The position numbers were made by a program, and so were the translations under genes. This document shows, piece after piece, positions 48,594-55,468 of a stretch of 64,000 bases of DNA. The notes beneath the pieces were generated by a model. It did no database searches, was not told where the DNA came from, and was given only the letters and a program-made list of their open reading frames with translations. The first letter of the stretch is position 1. Each line of letters starts with the position of its first letter. Source of the DNA: an uncultured Propionivibrio sp. (GTDB lineage: Bacteria > Pseudomonadota > Gammaproteobacteria > Burkholderiales > Rhodocyclaceae); NCBI GenBank assembly GCA_937923255.1, contig CALAIL010000028.1, positions 31,776 to 95,775 of the forward strand, given 5' to 3'.

Positions 48594-49411
48594 GTGTGCC
48601 AGGCAATCCAGAGTTTGCGCAGTGGTGTGAGCGAGATACGCCGCGTGAGCGTTTGCCCGCCGCGCCGTTTGATCTCCTCCAGCACGGCGCGGTAGATGGC
48701 TGCCATCACCAGGCCAGGGCGTTGCGCCTTGCGATCGCAGGGAGGCAACTGCTCCAGCGCCTGCTCGTAATAACGTTCGGCGCGTTCGATCTGGAAGGCC
48801 ATCAGGCGATGAAATGCGGGAGAGTCGTGCGCGCCAAGAATATCCTCTGCCGTCACGGAAAAGCGGGCGAGTTCGTCGAGCGGCAGGTAGATACGGCCGC
48901 GTCGGGCATCTTCGCCAATATCGCGAAGGATGTTGGTCAGCTGGAAAGCGATGCCCAGGTCGTGCGCATATTTGAGCGTGCGTTGATTCTGATAGCCAAA
49001 AATTTCTGCTGCCAGCAAGCCGACGACCCCGGCTACGCGGTGGCAATAGAGCAGCAGCGACTTGAAGTCTGGATAACGCCCTTCGTGCAAATCCATGGCC
49101 ATACCGTCGATGATTTCCAGCAGGTATTCTTTGGGCAGGCAAATATGCGTCATCGCTTCGCCCAGCGCCTGTGCGACGGGATGCCGCGGCGTGCCGGCAT
49201 AGAGGCGTTCGATTTCACTGCGCCAGGCATCGAGCTGTGCGGCGGCCGTGTGCACATCGCCGCCTTCATCAACGATGTCATCTACTTCGCGGCAGAAAGC
49301 ATAGAGTGCAGTGATCGCCTGCCGCCGTTCCGGCGGCAGGAAAGTGAAGCTGTAATAAAAACTCGAACCGCTGGCGGCGGCTTTCTGCTGGCAATATGCG
49401 TTTGGCGACAT
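48578..49411 (-). CDS. hpnD: Presqualene diphosphate synthase HpnD
   Basis: HpnD joins two farnesyl diphosphates to presqualene diphosphate. The 277-residue squalene/phytoene-synthase fold starts MSPNAYCQQKAAASGSSFYY and carries the two Mg-binding aspartate motifs, FCREVDDIVDEG near residue 55 and LTNILRDIGEDARRGRIYLP near 160-180. Plain phytoene synthase CrtB would be the alternative, but hpnC and hpnE flank it. It is followed directly by hpnE with overlapping codons and lies 57 bases after hpnC. Confidence 0.92.
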   Translation of the reverse strand: MSPNAYCQQKAAASGSSFYYSFTFLPPERRQAITALYAFCREVDDIVDEGGDVHTAAAQLDAWRSEIERLYAGTPRHPVAQALGEAMTHICLPKEYLLEIIDGMAMDLHEGRYPDFKSLLLYCHRVAGVVGLLAAEIFGYQNQRTLKYAHDLGIAFQLTNILRDIGEDARRGRIYLPLDELARFSVTAEDILGAHDSPAFHRLMAFQIERAERYYEQALEQLPPCDRKAQRPGLVMAAIYRAVLEEIKRRGGQTLTRRISLTPLRKLWIAWHTWFKA

Positions 49412-49468
49412 GGCGCTTGGCTGGCTGTAAGCAGTTGGCGGGATCTGATCTGTAGGGAAGCTGGATTT

Positions 49469-50278
49469 TTACATAAACAGCGCTCGGCCGGCCAGCCGCA
49501 CCCAGTCATACACGCCCAGGCGCGGCCGCCGGTGAAAAATATCGCCGCGTGCCTGGCGAATGCGTTCAAGAATACGTAAGCCGCCCTGAATGGTCAGGCG
49601 GATTTCCCAGCCTATGCGCCCGGGCAAAGAATGAACGAGCGGTGAGCCCGCATACATTAGCGCTTCGCTGCGTTCGATCTGAAAATCAAGCAGCGCGGCC
49701 CAAGCTTCGCTCCAGCGGCCTTCGGCAATCTGGCGCTCATCGATGCCGAAGCGGATCAGATCACTTTGCGGCAGATAGACGCGCTGTTTCTGCCAGTCGA
49801 CGGCGATGTCCTGCCAAAAATTGGTGAGCTGCAAGGCCGTACAGATGCAGTCGGAACGGTACAGGTTTTCCGCATCGGTACAATCAAACAGATGGAGCAA
49901 CAAGCGACCGACGGGATTGGCCGAGCGGCGGCAGTAGTTGAGCAATTCCGGGTAATCAGCATAACGTTGCTTGACCACATCCTGGGCAAAAGCGTCGAGC
50001 AGGTCGCGGAAAGGCGCGAGCGGCAGTCGCCATTCCCGGATCACCTGATCCAGCGCCCGAAACAGGGCTGTGTCTGGCGTCTGACCGCCTTCGATGCGAT
50101 CTAGCTCGGCGTGGTAGGCATCTAGGCTAGCCAGCCGGGTTTCGTTGCTGGTATCGCCTTCGTCGGCAATATCGTCGGCGCTGCGCGCGAATTGGTAGAT
50201 GATTTCGATGGGCCGGCGCAGCCGCCGGGGCAGCAGGAGAGAGGCAACAGGAAAATTCTCGTAATGTTCAACGGGCAT
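49469..50278 (-). CDS. hpnC: Hydroxysqualene synthase HpnC
   Basis: HpnC converts presqualene diphosphate to hydroxysqualene. I chose ATG at 50,278, giving 269 residues that begin MPVEHYENFPVASLLLPRRL, the usual HpnC start; the frame runs 15 codons further upstream. The aspartate motifs are FARSADDIADEGD near residue 35 and LTNFWQDIAVDWQKQRVYLP near 145-165. It is the first gene of hpnC-hpnD-hpnE. No squalene-hopene cyclase (shc) lies in this window. Confidence 0.92.
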   Translation of the reverse strand: MPVEHYENFPVASLLLPRRLRRPIEIIYQFARSADDIADEGDTSNETRLASLDAYHAELDRIEGGQTPDTALFRALDQVIREWRLPLAPFRDLLDAFAQDVVKQRYADYPELLNYCRRSANPVGRLLLHLFDCTDAENLYRSDCICTALQLTNFWQDIAVDWQKQRVYLPQSDLIRFGIDERQIAEGRWSEAWAALLDFQIERSEALMYAGSPLVHSLPGRIGWEIRLTIQGGLRILERIRQARGDIFHRRPRLGVYDWVRLAGRALFM

Positions 50279-50412
50279 GAGTGGCAGCCTGGTGACGGGT
50301 TGTGCAAGACCAAGAAAAAACAAAAAACTGATCGGCTCGACAGCATGACTGAAATTTCAGTATTTCAGGGTAGGAGTATAGGGCTTTTATGCAGTAAAAT
50401 TGCCGCCACAAG

Positions 50413-50497
50413 GCGAGAGTGGCGGAATGGGTAGACGCACTGGATTTAGGTTCCAGCGCCGCAAGGCGTGGGGGTTCGAGTCCCTTCTCTCGCACCA
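50413..50497 (+). tRNA. tRNA-Leu (anticodon UAG)
   Basis: Acceptor GCGAGAG pairs with CTCTCGC and an encoded CCA follows. The anticodon stem-loop TGGATTTAGGTTCCA has UAG, reading CUN codons. The long variable arm (CGCCGCAAGGCGT) fits leucine tRNA. It is divergent from hpnC. Confidence 0.97.
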
Positions 50498-50761
50498 GTT
50501 TGCAGCCTGACCACTGGTAGGGGCAGGCGTACCGCACATGGTCGCTGACCTGATGTTGCCTGATCCCCTAAATCAGTAGACCTTCAGACGAGGGTGACGC
50601 AATTAATGCATTGCGCTTCTTATGCAAGGCAAAAAACGCAACAAGGCTGAAAAACCTCGTGAGCATTTCTAATGTCGCAAATGCCGAAAAACACCGCTGC
50701 AATGCAGATTGTCATCAGGTCGCTGATGTGCCGAGATTCTTTTCAATCTACGGAGGAAACA

Positions 50762-51205
50762 ATGAAAAAACGCGCATTGTCTCTACTTGCTATTACCTGC
50801 TTACTCGCTGCCTGCGGCGGCGGTAACAAGAACTCGCCGGCAGACCCAGCGCCCGTCCCGCCAAAGGCAGATGCCGCCGCAGCACAGCAAGCCGTCGAGC
50901 GACCGGTGGGCGGTGAAAAAGATGCACATGGCTGCCTGCCATCTGCCGGGCAGACCTGGTCAGCCATACGCAGCGAATGCGTGCAAGTCTTCGACATCGC
51001 CGATATTCGTCTGATCGACCCAGCCAATGACACCCTTGCCGTATACGTCATCCTGTCTCAGGACAAGAAAAAAGCCGAAGTCTTCGCCGCCGACCTGCCG
51101 GAAGGCCTCATCCTGAACGCCGGCAAGGGCGGCTACAAATCCAAAGACGGCAAAGTCCGCCTGATCAAAGGAAAAGGCAAGGGCAACTGGAAAATCCGCA
51201 AATAA
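50762..51205 (+). CDS. Unrecognised small lipoprotein with a Cys-containing domain
   Basis: The 147-residue product has a signal peptide MKKRALSLLAITCLLAACGG with a lipobox (LLAAC), then a Pro/Ala-rich linker and a domain with GCLPSAGQTWSAIRSECVQV. This GC(I/L)xSAGxTWSxxxxxC pattern, with two cysteines possibly forming a disulfide, recurs in short secreted proteins of several Gram-negative bacteria, but I know no assigned function. The end (KVRLIKGKGKGNWKIRK) is strongly basic. GGAGG lies 5 bases upstream of the chosen ATG. A terminator follows. Confidence 0.75.
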   Translation: MKKRALSLLAITCLLAACGGGNKNSPADPAPVPPKADAAAAQQAVERPVGGEKDAHGCLPSAGQTWSAIRSECVQVFDIADIRLIDPANDTLAVYVILSQDKKKAEVFAADLPEGLILNAGKGGYKSKDGKVRLIKGKGKGNWKIRK

Positions 51206-51217
51206 AAATGTGATGCC

Positions 51218-51243
51218 AAAAACGGGGGTCTGCCCCGTTTTCT
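51218..51243 (+). terminator. Intrinsic terminator after the lipoprotein gene
   Basis: AAAACGGGG and CCCCGTTTT form a near-perfect stem around a short loop, about 15 bases after the stop codon. Confidence 0.8.
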
Positions 51244-51659
51244 ATACCGGCTCCCGTACCCGGAAAATTACGCGATAAAAACTTCGCCCTGTGGGGCTGA
51301 AATAGCGCGTGCAGCGAGCAGGCATCCGAAAGGTTGGGTTCGAATAAATCATGCTGCGACCTGGCGGGGGCCGTGTTTATCTCGCCTGGCGGTTTTTAAG
51401 AAAATAATCGCGTGAGCAAGCGATGGGCTGAAGCCCGTCCTCCGCAGGTCCATGTTTATCGCGCCGGGAGACCTCTCTAAAGAAAAGCGGACGGCGAACC
51501 GTCCGTTTTTATCGTCGTTTCAAATAGAACTGATACGGTGTCGGTAAGCCTGACCGGGCACCCATAAAAAACGTTGCGCAATTTTTATGGCAAACCCACA
51601 CTTACTATCTGTACTGTTTTCGGCTCGCCTTGTCCCAACCCTCTATTTGAAACGATATA
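51244..51659. other. Gene-free stretch with imperfect repeats and a terminator-like hairpin
   Basis: No coding sequence is supported. Two related stretches, around 51,362-51,410 and 51,450-51,485, both read GTTTATC(T/G)CGCC(T/G)GG and end in AAGAAAA. A hairpin CGGACGG/CCGTCCG with a TTTTT tail sits at 51,488-51,511. The layout could be a small untranslated RNA, but nothing proves it. Confidence 0.4.
51488..51511 (+). terminator. Terminator-like hairpin of unknown owner
   Basis: CGGACGG at 51,488-51,494 pairs with CCGTCCG at 51,499-51,505, with a 4-base loop and a T-run after it. The nearest plus-strand gene already has its own terminator about 250 bases earlier. Confidence 0.6.
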
Positions 51660-51959
51660 TCAGGCCATTTTTGCCTTGCCGATATCCTCGGCAATCATCC
51701 TCGGCGCGAATTCGCGGATTTCGTAAGCGGCGAAATCCGGGTAGTAGCAGTCTTCAGCGAGGATTTTGTCCAGTTCCGCGCGGTCTTTGACGTGGGCGAA
51801 GATCACGCCGTCGTGCGCGTCGGAATCGATGTACGGCCCGAGCATGAGGAAGTGGCCGGCGGCGAAGTGTTTTTTGAACCAGGCGGCGTGTTCGGCAAAC
51901 ATTTTTTCGTGTTTGTCGGCGGGCAGGTCGGCGTTGACGGTGATGTTGATGATGTACAT
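51660..51959 (-). CDS. YciI-family protein
   Basis: A 99-residue protein of the YciI fold (ferredoxin-like dimer). The start MYIINITVNADLPADKHEKM was chosen; an upstream ATG would overlap the neighbouring gene. AEHAAWFKKHFAAGHFLMLG and the DGVIFAHVKDRAELDKIL stretch match the family, with a His and Asp pair likely to form the polar pocket. Function is unknown in general. It is the second gene after the quinone reductase gene and ends the pair that faces the LysR gene. Confidence 0.85.
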   Translation of the reverse strand: MYIINITVNADLPADKHEKMFAEHAAWFKKHFAAGHFLMLGPYIDSDAHDGVIFAHVKDRAELDKILAEDCYYPDFAAYEIREFAPRMIAEDIGKAKMA

Positions 51960-51972
51960 GGGTTCTCCTGGT

Positions 51973-52533
51973 TTAGGCGGCGATTTCCCTGATTTTCGCA
52001 ATCAGGCGGGCGGCGTGGTCGCGGGCTTGGTCTTTCTGCGTGTTGATGGCGGCGGTGTCTTCACGGCCAACGTAGCTGATGCCGCAGGTGTAGATGGGCG
52101 CGACGAAGTCGAGGTTGCACAGGGTCGCGAGCGTCGCAAACGGCGGCAGGAAGTCGTCGATGGTGTGCTTGAAGAAGCCGTCTTTTTGGTAGGCGGCGGC
52201 GGGCGCGCCGGTGGTGAAGGAGAGCAGCAGTTTTTTGCCGCCCAGTTCGGCGGTCGAGCCGTGCGCGAAGCCGTGCAGGAAGACTTCGTCCAGCCGCAGT
52301 TTCAGCAGACCAGGCACGCTGTACCACGAGAAGGGAAACTGGAAGACGATGACGTCGGCCCGGCGCAGCGCATTCTGTTCGGCGGCGATGTCGAAGCGGT
52401 AGTCGGGGTAGAGGCTGTCCAGGCGGCGGATTTCCGCCTCGGGCAGGGCTCTCGCGACTTCGTTGAGAATGGTGGCGTTCGCGACGGAGGTGCCGAGGTC
52501 GGGATGGCCGGAGATGATCAGGATGTTTTTCAT
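51973..52533 (-). CDS. NAD(P)H-dependent quinone reductase, flavodoxin-like fold
   Basis: The 186-residue protein starts MKNILIISGHPDLGTSVANA, the FMN-phosphate loop of the KefF/MdaB/NQO1 family, and shows VFQFPFSWYSVPGLLKLRLD and LLLSFTTGAPAAAYQKDGF, typical of flavin- and dinucleotide-binding parts. It probably reduces quinones or similar electrophiles with two electrons. It is divergent from a LysR regulator 103 bases away, a common arrangement for an inducible reductase, and is followed by a YciI gene 13 bases on. The frameshifted Kef-type antiporter at 28.7 kb is a possible but unproven partner. Confidence 0.87.
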   Translation of the reverse strand: MKNILIISGHPDLGTSVANATILNEVARALPEAEIRRLDSLYPDYRFDIAAEQNALRRADVIVFQFPFSWYSVPGLLKLRLDEVFLHGFAHGSTAELGGKKLLLSFTTGAPAAAYQKDGFFKHTIDDFLPPFATLATLCNLDFVAPIYTCGISYVGREDTAAINTQKDQARDHAARLIAKIREIAA

Positions 52534-52636
52534 AAAAACCTCGTAGTGAAATGACGCGGCGCAGTATAGGCAGGCGGGATTATGATGATTAGCCGCAAAC
52601 TGCCTGAAACACTCTTAGCCCAAACCACACAATCTT

Positions 52637-53581
52637 ATGGACAACAGCATCTACGCCCAACTCAATCTCTTCCGCCTTATCGCCGCTGCGGGCAGCATCA
52701 CCGCCGCCGCGCGCCAGCTCGGCATTACCACCCCGTCCGCCAGTCAGGGGCTGAAACAGCTGGAAGCGAAAATCGGCGTGCCGCTTTTCATCCGCAGCAC
52801 GCGCAGCATCCATCTGACGGAGGCGGGCGAGCAACTGCTGGCGCGCACCGCCGACGCCCTGCTCACCCTGCATCAGGCGGTGGACGAGGCGCGGCAGGCG
52901 GGCGATGAACCGTCGGGCTGCGTGCGCATCACCCTGTCGCGCTTCGCCTACCAGCTCATCCTGCGCCCTGTTTTTGCCGACTTCTGCCGCCGCTACCCGC
53001 AGCTGCAACTGGAAATCTCCATTCATGACGGCACCATCGACCTCATCAGCAGCGGTTTCGATCTCGGCATCCGCTTCGGCAACGCGCTGGAAGACGGCGT
53101 CGTCGCCCGCCCGCTCTATCCGGCGATGCGCGAGGGACTCTACGCCAGCCGCGCCTACCTCGATGCGCACGGCACGCCGCAGACGCCCGCCGACCTGCTG
53201 CACCACCGCCTCGTCGCCTACCGCTTCGTGACCGCGAACCACCTCTACCCGCTGACCCTGCACGAAGACGGGCAGGACATCAGCGTGACCATGCCGTCGC
53301 CGCTCATCTGCAACGACATCGAGGTGATGAACGACGCCGTGCGCGACGGCCTCGCCATCGCCCGCATCTTCGAGCCCATCCGCGACCGGCAGGCCGACCG
53401 CGACGCCTTCATCCCTGTCCTCGAACCCTACTGGCGCCGCTATCCGCCGGTATACCTCTATTACCGCCGGCACGCGCAGAAAGCGCGGCGCGTGCAGGTG
53501 CTGATTGACTACTTGCTCGGGCGGACGGGAATGATTGGGATGGATGTCAGGCGGCATAAGGGTGGCCGCCAAACAGCGTAA
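52637..53581 (+). CDS. LysR-family transcriptional regulator
   Basis: A 314-residue regulator with an N-terminal winged helix-turn-helix (LFRLIAAAGSITAAARQLGI then TTPSASQGLKQLEAKIGVPL and RSTRSIHLTEAGEQLL) and a co-inducer-binding domain with GFDLGIRFGNALEDGVVARP, as in CrgA-like regulators. The divergent reductase/YciI pair is the likely target. The inducer is unknown. Codons rich in C at the third position suggest a composition different from the housekeeping genes, but this was judged by eye only. Confidence 0.9.
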   Translation: MDNSIYAQLNLFRLIAAAGSITAAARQLGITTPSASQGLKQLEAKIGVPLFIRSTRSIHLTEAGEQLLARTADALLTLHQAVDEARQAGDEPSGCVRITLSRFAYQLILRPVFADFCRRYPQLQLEISIHDGTIDLISSGFDLGIRFGNALEDGVVARPLYPAMREGLYASRAYLDAHGTPQTPADLLHHRLVAYRFVTANHLYPLTLHEDGQDISVTMPSPLICNDIEVMNDAVRDGLAIARIFEPIRDRQADRDAFIPVLEPYWRRYPPVYLYYRRHAQKARRVQVLIDYLLGRTGMIGMDVRRHKGGRQTA

Positions 53582-53608
53582 ACGCCGGGCTTGCGGGGCT
53601 GGTCGTGT

Positions 53609-53690
53609 TTAAACCTTGTCCTGTTCGGCAAGCGCGCAATGGATCAGCATTTGCGTGCCGAAACAACCTTGGGGCTGCGGCGGCAGATTT
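53609..53690 (-). pseudogene. Fragment of a SnoaL-like gene, C-terminal end
   Basis: The minus strand encodes GCFGTQMLIHCALAEQDKV followed by a stop. It matches the C-terminus GWFGTQMLIKSALTKQGKT of the SnoaL-like protein at 61,521-61,946. Only this end remains, so it is a relic of a second copy. Confidence 0.6.
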
Positions 53691-53900
53691 GCCGCCGCGC
53701 TATCAGCGCATCCGTCCGTCCGAGCGGCGGCGTGCATCGGGGAAGTATCAGGAAGCATCGGGGTCGCTAATCCATATAACAAGTACCGTGCCCGGCAGTG
53801 GCCACCTGCCGGAAAAGCAAAAAAGCCTGAAAAATTCCGGTGGCTATAATGACCAGGCATGCTCTGGTATGTATTCCCTGCAACCCAAACAGGAGTAAGT

Positions 53901-54527
53901 ATGATGAAACAGAATATTATCGTTGCCTTGTTCGATGTGCCCAGCGAGGCGTATCAGGCGTTTTCCGAATTGAAAGCCTACACGCAGACCGCTGATACGC
54001 TGATTGCTCAGGCTGTTTTGATCAAGAAGGAAAACGGCCTGATCATTCCCGCCGAAAGCGCCGACTTCACCGCCAGAACTGCCGAAGGCGCGTGGACGGG
54101 CGGCCTGATTGGCGCGCTGGTGGGCGTGCTTGCGGGCCCGCTGGGCGTCATTTTGGGCGGCACGGCAGGCGCGCTCATCGGCGGCAATACGGGGACGGCC
54201 GAGACCGCCGGCGACGCCCTGCTTTTGGGAAATACGGCTCGCAAGCTGGACGATGGCAGCACTGCCGTGATCATTCTGGCGCAGGAAGCCGACGAAGCCG
54301 TGCTGGATGCGTTCTTCAACCGCTTTCAAACCACCATCCTGCGGCAGGATGCCGCCGCCGCACAACAGGACGTGTTGGCCGCCGTGGAGGCGCAGCAGGA
54401 AGTGGCGCGGCAGGCGCATGAGGCGTGGAAAAAACAGCGCAAGGCTGAACGCCGGGAAAAACTGGACGCATTCAAAGCCGACATCAAACAGAAGTTTGAC
54501 GAACTGGCCGCCAAACTGAAGAAATAA
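53901..54527 (+). CDS. DUF1269-like protein with a glycine-rich membrane segment
   Basis: A 208-residue protein starting MMKQNIIVALFDVPSEAYQA. A ferredoxin-like N-terminal part is followed by GAWTGGLIGALVGVLAGPLG and ILGGTAGALIGG, a glycine-rich hydrophobic hairpin like a glycine zipper. A long, strongly charged helix ends it (AAVEAQQEVARQAHEAWKKQRKAERREKLDA). This order resembles DUF1269-type proteins; a role is not known. The start ATG at 53,901 follows AACAGGAG. Two hairpin terminators lie behind it. Confidence 0.72.
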   Translation: MMKQNIIVALFDVPSEAYQAFSELKAYTQTADTLIAQAVLIKKENGLIIPAESADFTARTAEGAWTGGLIGALVGVLAGPLGVILGGTAGALIGGNTGTAETAGDALLLGNTARKLDDGSTAVIILAQEADEAVLDAFFNRFQTTILRQDAAAAQQDVLAAVEAQQEVARQAHEAWKKQRKAERREKLDAFKADIKQKFDELAAKLKK

Positions 54528-54553
54528 GACTGGACGCCCCGTCGCTCCCTCGG

Positions 54554-54630
54554 AAGCCGCCCGCACACCCCGCGTAGGGCGGCTTTCTCCGCCGCAGACC
54601 GTCTAGGCATTGTTTTTAGACGGTCTTTTA
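54554..54630 (+). terminator. Two consecutive terminator-like hairpins after the DUF1269-like gene
   Basis: AAGCCGCCC at 54,554-54,562 pairs with GGGCGGCTT at 54,577-54,585, with a short TTTC tail. A second hairpin pairs AGACCGTCT at 54,596-54,604 with AGACGGTCT at 54,618-54,626 and ends in TTTT. Confidence 0.75.
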
Positions 54631-54749
54631 TTGAATTGTGGCTATCAACAATAAATTATCAGTGATATTTTTTTGGGCCGGAGTCTGTTTTTCTGCGGGG
54701 CGCCGGACAAATTCATGCTGAAAATCTCTGGAGGCCTTACGCTCTGTAA

Positions 54750-54884
54750 AACTCCCGGGAGCTAAAAGCCCTTGAACGCAAAGAATCCCCTTTCCGCATC
54801 TCAAAATTCGCGGAACAGCATGAATGCAGCCCGAAAACCATCCGCTGCCATCTCATCAAAGCAGCCACCAAAGCCCAAAAATAA
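54750..54884 (+). pseudogene. Possible relic of a helix-turn-helix protein
   Basis: Forty-four codons between two stops encode FRISKFAEQHECSPKTIRCH followed by LIKAATKAQK, which looks like the recognition part of a helix-turn-helix from a transposase or regulator. There is no start codon or other domain. The fragment lies just outside the left repeat block that precedes norB. Chance similarity cannot be excluded. Confidence 0.25.
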
Positions 54885-54954
54885 CCGGAATGTATTAGCG
54901 CGCCTCATCGGGTGAAGCATTACCGAAGCACAGTCGCCGTGACTGGAACCGCAA

Positions 54955-55300
54955 CGACACCTACCCCAACCCCCGCGTAAAACGGGCATCTCCAGAGGAG
55001 CTACCCGCCAGCCCAGTGTTTACGGGTACTTCCGGCTTGCCTACCCGCAAATGCCCGATTGACAAGGGCTTCAGAAGCGACCGGGCTGGAACGCCCAAAA
55101 GACGCGAGGTTTAGGCCGACGGATCATTCCGTTCCGCTGCGGCCGGTAGGCTTATGCCTGACCCATATCACTGACGCTCCGCCGGCCGCGTGGGTGAGGC
55201 ATTACCTTCCGAAGCGCAGCCCGACCGAAGACACGCAACACCACCTGCCCCGAACCCCGCGTAAAACGGGCGTTTCCGGCCATGCCTCTCACCGCGCTTG
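54955..55300 (-). repeat. Inverted copy of the dispersed repeat, left of norB
   Basis: On the minus strand the order seen at 57,740-58,300 is preserved: a GGAAACGCCCGTTTTACGCGG unit near 55,255-55,285, the block with GGTCAGGCATAAGCC, the GCGTCTTTTGGGCGTT-like stretch and CTTGTCAATCGGGC (55,050-55,170). Then come a 40-base-type unit around 54,995-55,045 (ACCCGTAAACACTGGGC) and another GGAGATGCCC unit near 54,970-55,000. The remaining DNA up to 55,468 holds the norB leader with no further feature seen. Confidence 0.75.
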
Positions 55301-55468
55301 CAATGGGGCTTTTCAGCTTGGCTTGTCTGCTGTTTAATACGCTCTGGCTGTTTGCTGCATGGGTGCCGGGCGAGGTGATTTGGCAACGGGCTTTCGGAAA
55401 ATTATCCGGCTCGCCATGCAGTGCTTCATTGTTGTAACTGGCACAAACTAACCTAGGGGGAACGGGTC

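Noticed and set aside
47133-49142. A 669-residue fusion protein with HpnE at its C-terminus
   Set aside because: The extra N-terminal part lies in another frame of hpnD, is Arg/Pro-rich and has no similarity; the FAD motif begins just after ATG 48,593.
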